NCBI GenBank assembly: GCA_003139095.1
Contig: PLHW01000073.1
Coordinates: forward strand, 66,473-130,472
Direction of reading: 5' to 3'
Origin: Acidobacteriaceae bacterium
GTDB lineage: Bacteria; Acidobacteriota; Terriglobia; Terriglobales; Acidobacteriaceae
DNA: 64,000 nucleotides
The notes beneath the pieces are model-generated. The model did not search any database and was not told the origin of the DNA. It was given only the letters and a program-made list of their open reading frames with translations. Below, in pieces: positions 42,564 to 50,214 of this stretch (position 1 is its first letter; every line of letters begins with the position of its first letter). Position numbers and translations under genes: made by a program.

Positions 42564-44153
42564 CTAACTTTTCCCCAGCATCTCCGTAATTTTCCCACGA
42601 TCGATCTTTCCATTCACGTTGAGCGGCATCTGCTCGAAGTGATAAATGCGCGTGGGGACCATATACCGCGGCAGCCGCGTCTGGCATGCTTTGATGATCT
42701 CGGCATCCAGCGCCGGATCGGCGCCCGAAAGCACCCCCACAATGCCCGACGCCGAACCCTCCGACAGCGGCCACGGAATCGCCACCGCCAGTTCGGTTTT
42801 CGACGCCTCGCGCAGCACAAGATCGATCTCCTGCAACTCCACCCGGTAGCCGCTGATCTTCACCTGAAAGTCGCGCCGGCCGAGGTAATAGGCGCAGCCG
42901 CGCGCGTCCATTCGCACCATGTCGCCCGTGCGATACCAGATCTTCTCGCCGGTGTGCGCCAACTTCACGAAACTTTTCGCCGTTTTTTCCGGGTCATTCA
43001 AATAGCCGCGAGTGACCTGCGATCCGCCGAGGCAAAGCTCTCCACTTTCGCCCGTGGGAACGACTTCGCGATTGTCGTTAATGGCGCAGATCTGCTGGTC
43101 GTCGAACGGCCAGCCAATCGGAACCAGGCCGCTGACGCACTCCGCCGGCGAGGTCTTCGAATCCCACCGGTACCACGTAATCGCAATCGTCGCTTCGGTC
43201 GGCCCGTAAAGATTTTCGACAATCGAATTATTCGCCGACTGTTGCCACGCTTCCGCCAGCGATGCGGAAAGCGCTTCGCCGCAAAACAGGCTCCAGCGCA
43301 GCGTCGGGAACGCCCCCGGCGTCAGCAGGCCCACCTTCGATGCGAACATCGCCACCGACGGCACCGAGAACCAGCATGTCAACTCTTTTTCGTCCACCAG
43401 CGTCGCCGGCGTCAGCGTCTGCTCCGAGTAGGGAACCAGCGTCGCGCCCGCGTCCCAGCACACGAACAAATCGTGCACGCTGAGGTCGAAGGTCAGGTCG
43501 AAATTCTGCGAGCAGCGATCGTCGGCGCGAAATCCAAAGCGCTTCTTCGCGTATTCCATGTACGCACACGCGTTCGATTGGCTGACCGCCACGCCCTTGG
43601 GAACGCCCGTGCTCCCCGAAGTGAACAGAAGGTACGCGGTCGCATCCGGCGATGGGTGCGGCTCGGCCGGCTCGGCGACCTTCGTCAGTTCACGCGCAGT
43701 GATGACCCGATGTTTTTTCGCCGCGCTGGCATTCGGCTCCCACCCCGCATCGGGAATGAGGATCGTCAACTGCTGCTCCAGATGCGGCAGCAGCGATTCC
43801 AGCGTCGCCGCGCACTCCTGCCCCACGATGAGCGTGCGGCAGCCCGACGCCTTCAGCATCACCAGCGTGCGATCGAACGGAAATTTCGGATTCAGCGGAC
43901 AGTAGCCGCGCCCGCTTCCGAGAATTCCCAGAATGCCGCCGTACGCGCCCACGCTGCGGCTCGCCAGCAGCGCGACCACGCCCTCGGACGCATCCAGCGT
44001 TTCTTGCAGGCGTGCCGTGATCTTTCCCGCATAATTCCACAGTTGTTCGTAAGTCAGCACGTCGTCGCCCAGTTCCAGCGCCGGATGCGCCGGAGACGTC
44101 TTCACGGAATGAAGGAATCCACTGATTAAGCTTCGCTGATTCGGCAGAACCAT
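42564..44153 (-). CDS. AMP-dependent synthetase (amino-acid-adenylation type)
   Basis: 529 residues, ATG 44153. Core motifs: LLFTSGSTGVPKGVAV (A3), ENLYGPTEATIAIT (A5), GELCLGGSQVTRGY (A6/A7), YRTGDMVRMDARGCAYYLGRRDFQVKISGYRVE (A7-A8) and the catalytic Lys in NVNGKIDRGK (A10). The enzyme activates a carboxylic or amino acid as the adenylate and passes it to a thiol; it stands alone, without its own carrier or condensation domain, as in DltA-type systems. The acyl carrier protein at 5.8 kb may or may not be its partner. The neighbouring TA pair and SGNH gene give no substrate hint. Confidence 0.85.
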   Translation of the reverse strand: MVLPNQRSLISGFLHSVKTSPAHPALELGDDVLTYEQLWNYAGKITARLQETLDASEGVVALLASRSVGAYGGILGILGSGRGYCPLNPKFPFDRTLVMLKASGCRTLIVGQECAATLESLLPHLEQQLTILIPDAGWEPNASAAKKHRVITARELTKVAEPAEPHPSPDATAYLLFTSGSTGVPKGVAVSQSNACAYMEYAKKRFGFRADDRCSQNFDLTFDLSVHDLFVCWDAGATLVPYSEQTLTPATLVDEKELTCWFSVPSVAMFASKVGLLTPGAFPTLRWSLFCGEALSASLAEAWQQSANNSIVENLYGPTEATIAITWYRWDSKTSPAECVSGLVPIGWPFDDQQICAINDNREVVPTGESGELCLGGSQVTRGYLNDPEKTAKSFVKLAHTGEKIWYRTGDMVRMDARGCAYYLGRRDFQVKISGYRVELQEIDLVLREASKTELAVAIPWPLSEGSASGIVGVLSGADPALDAEIIKACQTRLPRYMVPTRIYHFEQMPLNVNGKIDRGKITEMLGKS

Positions 44154-44221
44154 TTGTCACCCTGAAAAAATAAAGTTATGAGTTGCGAGTCGAGTCACCA
44201 GTCACGCTGCGACACGATGAA

Positions 44222-44494
44222 CTAGTAATGATAACGAGCTTGCAGAAAATCGATGCGCCCCGGACTCACGCGATACACCAGTCGGTGCTCCAGCGTCAGC
44301 CGTCGCGACCAGCATCCCGCCAGCAGATACTTCAGCGCCTCCGGCTTTCCAATTCCCGTAAACGGTTCGCGCAGGATATGTTCGATCAGTTCGAAAGCGC
44401 GCAGCGCAACCTTCCGGTCGTTCTCTATCCAATAGCGCAGGTCCTGCCGGAACTCAAGATGAAAGACCGCGTGGCGCTCAACGCCCCGCGCCAA
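44222..44494 (-). CDS. yoeB: YoeB-family toxin
   Basis: 90 residues, TTG start at 44494, overlapping the antitoxin end by 17 bases. It is a ribosome-dependent mRNA interferase of the RelE fold. The signature GIGKPEALKYLLAGCWSRRLTLEHRLVY and the C-terminal ARYHY match YoeB; the catalytic set would be Glu52, Arg71, His89 and Tyr90, aligned by eye with Glu46, Arg65, His83 and Tyr84 of E. coli. The motif is complete, so the toxin may be active. Confidence 0.9.
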   Translation of the reverse strand: MARGVERHAVFHLEFRQDLRYWIENDRKVALRAFELIEHILREPFTGIGKPEALKYLLAGCWSRRLTLEHRLVYRVSPGRIDFLQARYHY

Positions 44495-44768
44495 GGCCCA
44501 TCTCCCGGCGAAACTTTTCCAGCGGTTCCGGTTTGCCCTTGCGCGCCGTCGCCCGCCGCAGCGCGGTCAGCAGTCGTTGCGCGTTCTTCGGAGACCGCAA
44601 AAGGTGTGCCGTCTCCATCAGCCCGGCCAGTTCGTCCGCCGGAATCATCGCCACGTTCCGGTCACCTTTGCGGCGCACGATCACGATCTCACGATCGTCG
44701 GCCACGCGGTCAAGCACCGAGGCCAGACTCTGCCGCAGGCTGGTATAGGAAGTTTCGGTCACGGACAT
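44478..44768 (-). CDS. yefM: YefM/Phd-family antitoxin
   Basis: 96 residues from ATG 44768; an earlier in-frame ATG (44849) lies inside the operator region and is unlikely. The N-terminus SVTETSYTSLRQSLASVLDRVADD is the DNA-binding, dimer-forming half of YefM/Phd proteins; the C-terminal half would neutralise YoeB. The two genes overlap, as usual for such pairs. Repression would act on the repeats just upstream. Confidence 0.88.
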   Translation of the reverse strand: MSVTETSYTSLRQSLASVLDRVADDREIVIVRRKGDRNVAMIPADELAGLMETAHLLRSPKNAQRLLTALRRATARKGKPEPLEKFRREMGLGAGR

Positions 44769-44783
44769 CTCCAACCCATATGA

Positions 44784-44824
44784 ACTAGGATAGTCTACTA
44801 GGATAGTGTACAGGATTCCTGTAC
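44784..44824. promoter_or_regulatory. Probable operator of the toxin-antitoxin pair
   Basis: Two direct repeats ACTAGGATAGT (44784-44794 and 44797-44807), 13 bases apart, are followed by the palindrome GTACAGGATTCCTGTAC (44808-44824, 8-base arms and 1-base centre). They lie just before the antitoxin start and resemble palindrome-plus-repeat operators of YefM-type systems in layout. Confidence 0.6.
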
Positions 44825-44888
44825 GCGCACCGCAAATTACGGACGACATGCGGGCGCAGGAACTCCGCCGCTGCAGTGAGCCGCAGCC

Positions 44889-46124
44889 CTACTCCTTCGC
44901 GCCGCTCACCGCAGGCGCCTTCGCCTCCGCCGACTTCCCCGCCGCGCCTTGCAGAATCTCAAACAGCCGGTCCGCCACTATGTGGTTGCCCACGGGATTC
45001 AGGTGCGAGATGCCCACATACAGCGAGTCTTTCTGATTGTCCAGCATGTCGCCGAGATAGATCAGGTCCGGCCGGTTCAGTTCCCGCGCCCGGTCGTACG
45101 TCGCCTTGTAGATCACGCCCAGGTCCGGAAACTGGTGGTATTCCGACGCCAGCACCTGCTGCTCGTACGAAGTCAGTTCCTTGTGCCCCACCGCCATGTT
45201 CGGATACCACGCAAACACGGCGCGGAAGTTGTATTGCTTCGCCAGCAGGTTCACAAAATCCATGTTCTGAAAATAATTTTCCACGATCGCCTTCGAGGCC
45301 GTCGGCACATCCAGCGTCTCGCTCGCCCGCTTCGCCTGCTTCGGCTGCGGCTGCACGCGCTCGCCCATCTTCTTCAAAAAGCGTACGGTGTTCGTCTGCC
45401 CAAAGTAGGAGAAGCCCGCCTTCTCGTACGCGCCCCAGTTGTCCAGAAAATTCTTGAACGAAAGATAATTGCTGTGTACGTCCACCGCGCCGCTCTGGTA
45501 AACCGTGAAGGCCTCCGTGCCTCCGTCGTAAAACAGCACTTCATCCGGCTTGTGTTTGGCGTGCTTTAACTCTTCCATCAGGGCGATCACTTCCTGCGTG
45601 TTGGCGTAACCCTTTTCCGCGTAGTTCACAATGCAGACCGGCTGCCCCGCCTTCTCGTAGTCCGCGGCAATATACGACGGGATCGTGTCCACGTCCGGCG
45701 CGCCCGCTCCCCACATCACCGAATCGCCGAACATCCAGATCGTGTACGTCTTGTCGTCGCACTGCGTGTGCATCGTCCGCCGCACGCCGTCCTGATCGAT
45801 CGAAATGTACTGCCCCTGAAAGGGTTGGCGCCGCCACAATACCCACGGGTGATACGTGACCTTGTTGGCCTGCTTGAATTCCTTCCAGTATTGCCGCTCC
45901 GCCGGGTTCTCTTTTTGCGCGATCTCCAGCTTCGCCGCCAGTTCCAGCGCGTTCACGTTCGGGTGGTAGTGCAGATACGAGTAAAATTCCATCGCCGCCA
46001 GCAATACCAGCGCCAGCGTGACGGCCACACACAGCCGCACGCCGAACCGCCGCAACAGCGGCCAGTAATTTGTGGTCGGCGCCTCGGCAGCGCCCGGCTC
46101 GATGGGCTTTTCAGTTACAGGCAC
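44889..46124 (-). CDS. Membrane-anchored SGNH/GDSL-like hydrolase
   Basis: 411 residues, GTG start at 46124. One N-terminal hydrophobic segment (about residues 26-48) anchors a periplasmic domain. Motifs: IWMFGDSVMWGAG with the nucleophile Ser135 in GDS, and SHLNPVGNHIVADRL near the C-terminus, matching the DxxH-like block of SGNH enzymes (here S-x-L/HLNP; the canonical Asp is not obvious). A family with AlgX/AlgJ-type acetylation partners is suggested by an MBOAT gene 4 kb away. It may transfer or remove acyl groups on the exopolysaccharide. Its start region is tandemly duplicated. Confidence 0.7.
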   Translation of the reverse strand: MPVTEKPIEPGAAEAPTTNYWPLLRRFGVRLCVAVTLALVLLAAMEFYSYLHYHPNVNALELAAKLEIAQKENPAERQYWKEFKQANKVTYHPWVLWRRQPFQGQYISIDQDGVRRTMHTQCDDKTYTIWMFGDSVMWGAGAPDVDTIPSYIAADYEKAGQPVCIVNYAEKGYANTQEVIALMEELKHAKHKPDEVLFYDGGTEAFTVYQSGAVDVHSNYLSFKNFLDNWGAYEKAGFSYFGQTNTVRFLKKMGERVQPQPKQAKRASETLDVPTASKAIVENYFQNMDFVNLLAKQYNFRAVFAWYPNMAVGHKELTSYEQQVLASEYHQFPDLGVIYKATYDRARELNRPDLIYLGDMLDNQKDSLYVGISHLNPVGNHIVADRLFEILQGAAGKSAEAKAPAVSGAKE

Positions 46125-46186
46125 AAAATCCGCCTCGCTTTTCTTCGTCGGTTACAGACACAAAATCCGCTTCGTTTCGCTTCCGC
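46114..46186. repeat. 37-base tandem duplication at a start codon
   Basis: Two near-identical copies, 46114-46150 and 46151-46186, share GTTACAGGCACAAAATCCGC / GTTACAGACACAAAATCCGC. The left copy carries the GTG start of the SGNH gene; the second carries an out-of-frame counterpart because 37 is not a multiple of 3. Confidence 0.75.
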
Positions 46187-46369
46187 ACTCTATCTAAATG
46201 TCGTTGCTTGGAATGCTAGCACAGCGAGTTTTCTTCTCAAAAACCCGCCCGTAACCGCGTCGCTCCCGGCAACGCCAACCTGGTGCAAATGCGCCCCCAA
46301 TCGCAGGAGGGGCTACAATTTCCGCGAGTCCTGTGTGGCGCGGGCGCTCTGGTCCACGTGTTTGCGGCG

Positions 46370-47137
46370 ATGAAACTGCGGCGTGGGCCGCGACTCTCCG
46401 CGCCACACAAGCTGGAGACAACCTTGCGCTGGCGGTCCACCATTTTCGCGGCCTTCTTCTGCCTGGCCATCCGGGCCGGCGCCTTCGCCGAATCCGCGAC
46501 CCCGCCCGCGCTCCGCGCCGCCGTCCCGCTGCTTTGCACCGAGATCAACACGCCCTTTCGCACCCATGTGCGCGGCACCGGATTGATCTTCGATTCCGGC
46601 GGCACCTTGCTCACCGCGGCCCATGTGATTCTTGCGGCGCGTTACAACTGCACGCTCAGCGTCATGATTCCCGACAAGGAATGGGTGCACATCGGTCGCC
46701 TGCGCCGCTTTCTGCTCGACGATTGCCACTTGAATCAGCCGCTCGACGTGGCCGTTTGCCGCACTCACCCCGCGGAGGATTTGCGCGACTCCGCCTACCT
46801 TCGTAGCGCGCCGCTCGCTTTCCGCGCCGTGATTCCGGGCGAAGCGGTTTGGGTCACGGCCTTCGAAGGATGGGGCCTACTGCCTTTGACGCGCGCCGGC
46901 CACATTACGGGCCGCGCGGAGTATGTGCGCCAGGATGGCTGCCGGTGCGACTTTGCCACCGATATTGTCGCGGTCGAGGGCATGAGCGGCAGCCCGGTCA
47001 TCTCGTCCCAGGGCGAGGTTTTGGGAATCCTCACCCAGGCCGGCACAGGAAGATTTCGCGGCACCAGCTTCGGCGTCAGCCTCGCCGACGCCAAAGCCTT
47101 CCTCGCGGCGCAGGGCGTTACTGCGCCGTCTCGGTAA
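46370..47137 (+). CDS. Secreted trypsin-like serine protease
   Basis: 255 residues from ATG 46370. N-terminal basic region and hydrophobic segment give a signal peptide ending AFA near residue 40. The catalytic triad is visible: His85 in LTAAHV, Asp126 in LDVAVC and Ser206 in GMSGSP. There are no PDZ or C-terminal domains, so it is shorter than DegP-type proteases. Four to six cysteines could form disulfides in the periplasm. Its 3' end overlaps the convergent propeller gene by 20 bases. Substrate and role are unknown. Confidence 0.83.
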   Translation: MKLRRGPRLSAPHKLETTLRWRSTIFAAFFCLAIRAGAFAESATPPALRAAVPLLCTEINTPFRTHVRGTGLIFDSGGTLLTAAHVILAARYNCTLSVMIPDKEWVHIGRLRRFLLDDCHLNQPLDVAVCRTHPAEDLRDSAYLRSAPLAFRAVIPGEAVWVTAFEGWGLLPLTRAGHITGRAEYVRQDGCRCDFATDIVAVEGMSGSPVISSQGEVLGILTQAGTGRFRGTSFGVSLADAKAFLAAQGVTAPSR

Positions 47138-49694
47138 ACACGGCCGGGTTGGTCACCCCAGCAGCTGTCGCCGTAATCGTGACCATGCCTGCAACCTGCG
47201 GCAATGTATACGTCACGCTGGCGATGCCATTGCCGCCGGTGGTCGCGGGATTCGGATTCCCGAATGTCCCGTTCGCGCCGCCATCGTTGTAGGTGACGGC
47301 GACTCCAGACACGGGATTGCCATACTGATCGGTGACCAGCACAGTAAGCGCCTGCGGCAGCGTGTCTCCAGCGTCCGCCGATTGATTGTTTCCCCCGTTC
47401 ACGTTGGCCGACGCCGCCGGTCCCGCGACCGAATTTTCCACGAAGGTCGCGCTCTTGATGCCGGGCGCGCTCGCGGTCACGGTCACCTTGACCACGGAAG
47501 TCGGCAACTGGAAGCTGGTCGCCGCCTGCCCTTTGGCATTGGTCGGTGTCGCCGTCGGATTGAGAACGCCCCCGTTGTTGGATGTGAAACTAACGTTCAC
47601 GCCCGGCACCGGGTTGGAATAAGCGTCCAGGGCCTCGGCCACCAGCGGGTTGGGCAACACCGTCCCCACCGGCCCAATCTGCCTCGCGCCCTCATACGAA
47701 ATGAGTTTTTGCGCCGCGGCAGGCGTCGCCGTCTCCGTCGCGGTAATGCTGCCGAAGTTTGCCGCCGAGATAGTGATCGTGTAAGGCCCGGATTTTTTCG
47801 GGAACGTGTAAGTCGTGCTGACCATGCCGTTGGAGTCAGTTACGCCCGAGGGGTTGCTGAACTTGCCTCCCTTGTTGCCATCGCTGAACGCGACGCTCAC
47901 GTTGGGCACCGGCTGCCCATTATAAGGATCTTCGGCTTCAATTTGCAGCGGTGCGGGTATCGGATTGAGCACCTGCGCGCTCTGATTATTGCCGCTGACG
48001 ATCGTCAGGATGCGGAACAGGCCATATACTTCGACGCTGCTCTGCGTCGGTACATACACTCTGCCGTTGGCAATCGTGAGGCTGGCAAAGTGCGGCAGCG
48101 GCGGCAACGCGTCCCGCGCCCCCGATTGATTGGACCCGTACAGAAGGCTCATTGAAACCGCATCGAAGGCGTCCAGCACGTATCCGCTCAGGTCCCACAG
48201 AATTCCATTCGTGGTGCCATTGGCGGATATCGCGGGAGGCCGCGCTCCAATATATCGCTTGCTGGTTTGCGCGATGGGCGTAAGCACTCCGTTCGCCACC
48301 TGAAGCGCCTGAATGGGCGAGCCCCCAGGCGTGTAGTACACCGTTCCATTCCAGTAAGCTGGCGAACACATCAGCTCTCCATGGTTTATCAGCGAGTATT
48401 CCTGAAGGATGTTGTCCTGGCCGGTTCCCGAAAACTGTCCCAGATTATCCCGATCCATCACATAAATGATGCCTTGCTTGCCGCTGGCCAGCACCTCGTG
48501 GCATGGGCTTTGCGAGCACCCGGCCGGCCCCGGATCCTGATCGGGAAGAATAAGCGCGCCCACCGAACTGACGTCGAGATCGTGCTCATCCAGATACGTC
48601 ACGTCCCACGGACTAAAGTAGTCCGCCGGCTCGTTGGGCGTCAGATAACCCTGCGATGGGCTGGGCGCATTCCACGGGAAGTCCGGGGTCAGTTTTATCA
48701 CGCTATTGGCGTAAGTTTGCCCGCCGTTGTTGACGTCGTATACGGTGCTTTCCGCAGTCGCGACAAATAGATTCCCAGCTTCGTCAGCGGCCAGGCCATT
48801 GCCCGTCTGCCAGATCGAGGTGAAGCCCACGTCCGGCGCGGTGTTGAACGCCCCCAGTTGGCTTAAATAACCGGAGTCACTAGGGCCCGCGTCATACGCC
48901 AGCACCCAGCCCGTATTGGCGTCATTGCACCCATTCGAGCCGAAGCCCATGTAGAGCGCGCCATTGAGCAGCAACAGCCCGGGACGATTCTTCTGGTGCA
49001 GGCTGTTGAAATTATAGGTGCGCCCCTTTTTGCTCTCGCTGACCGCCGAAATCAGCACCGGACTCCCGGGAAGTTCGGCGCCGCTCGTGATATCGACCAC
49101 GTGCAGATTGTGTTGCACCGTGCCGTTAAGTACCGTCTTCGCCACCAGGTAAATTCGATTGTTCGGCAGGTCGATGACCGGCGTGCTGATGATGCCTTCC
49201 TCGGTGAAGCCGTCAGCCTTGGCGCAGGGCAGATAACTGCCGCTCGCAGGCACTCCCCCGTTAAGCATGCTCGCCGACCACAGTTGCGTGCCGCTATCGG
49301 CGTCGACCGCATACAGCGTGTCCGCCATTGTCGCGATGTAGAGCACATTGTGCGTCGTGCCCTGGTAGGGTCCACTGTTGATGGTCACATTCGGAACGTA
49401 GAGCGGCTCCGCCATCACTTCATAATCGACCGGAATGCTGAATTGGTGACCGAAGCCCGATTTGTTCACGTTCGACGGAGCCAGCAAATATTCGCTCGTG
49501 TCCGCTCCCCATCTCGCGGCGTTGTAGCGACTGGTTAGAACCGGTTGTTGCGCCGCGCAAACATTCACCAGCGCTAGGCTGACCAGCACCATCGCCACAG
49601 CCATGATCCGAGCAGAAATGATCCGAGCAGAAATCGTCTGAGAAGAAATAGTCCGAGCCAGAATCGCTCGAGGGAGATAGGAATGAGTTTTCAA
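47118..49694 (-). CDS. Secreted PQQ-propeller protein with C-terminal Ig (Big-1-like) repeats
   Basis: 858 residues; TTG start 49694. A signal peptide is formed by MAVAMVLVSLALVNVCAA, preceded by an unusual 30-residue run of ISARI-type repeats. Residues about 50-560 form a beta-propeller with PQQ-like blades (LYAVDADSGTQLW, VLAYDAGP, YVMDRDNLGQFSG), and the last 280 residues are three Ig-like units (NGQPVPNVSVAFSDGNKGG, YSNPVPGVNVSFTSNNGG, GNPVSGVAVTYNDGGANG) each ending with VT-type strands. Function is likely surface binding or adhesion; no enzyme site is seen. Its stop overlaps the protease gene. Confidence 0.8.
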   Translation of the reverse strand: MKTHSYLPRAILARTISSQTISARIISARIMAVAMVLVSLALVNVCAAQQPVLTSRYNAARWGADTSEYLLAPSNVNKSGFGHQFSIPVDYEVMAEPLYVPNVTINSGPYQGTTHNVLYIATMADTLYAVDADSGTQLWSASMLNGGVPASGSYLPCAKADGFTEEGIISTPVIDLPNNRIYLVAKTVLNGTVQHNLHVVDITSGAELPGSPVLISAVSESKKGRTYNFNSLHQKNRPGLLLLNGALYMGFGSNGCNDANTGWVLAYDAGPSDSGYLSQLGAFNTAPDVGFTSIWQTGNGLAADEAGNLFVATAESTVYDVNNGGQTYANSVIKLTPDFPWNAPSPSQGYLTPNEPADYFSPWDVTYLDEHDLDVSSVGALILPDQDPGPAGCSQSPCHEVLASGKQGIIYVMDRDNLGQFSGTGQDNILQEYSLINHGELMCSPAYWNGTVYYTPGGSPIQALQVANGVLTPIAQTSKRYIGARPPAISANGTTNGILWDLSGYVLDAFDAVSMSLLYGSNQSGARDALPPLPHFASLTIANGRVYVPTQSSVEVYGLFRILTIVSGNNQSAQVLNPIPAPLQIEAEDPYNGQPVPNVSVAFSDGNKGGKFSNPSGVTDSNGMVSTTYTFPKKSGPYTITISAANFGSITATETATPAAAQKLISYEGARQIGPVGTVLPNPLVAEALDAYSNPVPGVNVSFTSNNGGVLNPTATPTNAKGQAATSFQLPTSVVKVTVTASAPGIKSATFVENSVAGPAASANVNGGNNQSADAGDTLPQALTVLVTDQYGNPVSGVAVTYNDGGANGTFGNPNPATTGGNGIASVTYTLPQVAGMVTITATAAGVTNPAVFTETAQ
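49604..49678. repeat. Five-unit 15-base tandem repeat in a signal-peptide leader
   Basis: Units at 49604, 49619, 49634, 49649 and 49664, from TGATCCGAGCAGAAA to the decayed TCGCTCGAGGGAGAT. They encode the ISARI-type repeats before the signal peptide; decay increases towards the gene start. Confidence 0.8.
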
Positions 49695-50214
49695 TGGAAC
49701 CCTCTGCCGCCCCGGTCATTTAACGCCTGCCCAGGGGGGACTAACAAACATCCTTGCCAATAAGTAACTTTCTTTGCTCACCTAGGGAAATAGCAAGCCG
49801 TACACCTAACTCGGGGGAAGAAGGCCGGGCAAGAACTCGATTCCTTGCTGATTATACAGCCCTTTCTACATTTCTTGCGTGTGGAGTCGCAATGCCACAA
49901 AAGTGTGAGGTGAAATAGAGTGCACATTCATAGCCTGGCAACGCGCATGTTTGAAGCAAAACAGAAAGTCCCACGCCGATCTACGACCGCAAGTAGTAGT
50001 TACCAAAGTAACCGCCGGTCTGCCGGAGCCGAGATGCGCTTTTCTCCCCGCATTCAGCGGATTTCTCCGCGCGCTCCGCCTCATGGCTGTTTTCAGCGAA
50101 CTGAGAACGAACCAATGCCCACCGCCCCGCGACGGTCGCTGTGCTACGATTTTGACGTAGCGCGGGTCCGGCGATTGTCGGTTCACCTCCGAGTCTGCGC
50201 CGCCCAAATCATCC
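49695..50214. other. 520-base divergent spacer
   Basis: No open frame has coding character. On the minus strand TATAAT (49856-49851) is a possible -10 box for the propeller gene; no good -35 is seen. Nothing else in the spacer is recognised. The MBOAT gene starts at its right edge. Confidence 0.5.

Noticed and set aside
49604..49678. Five evenly spaced repeats considered as a mini CRISPR array
   Set aside because: Units are contiguous 15-mers without spacers and lie inside a coding region; no cas gene is near.
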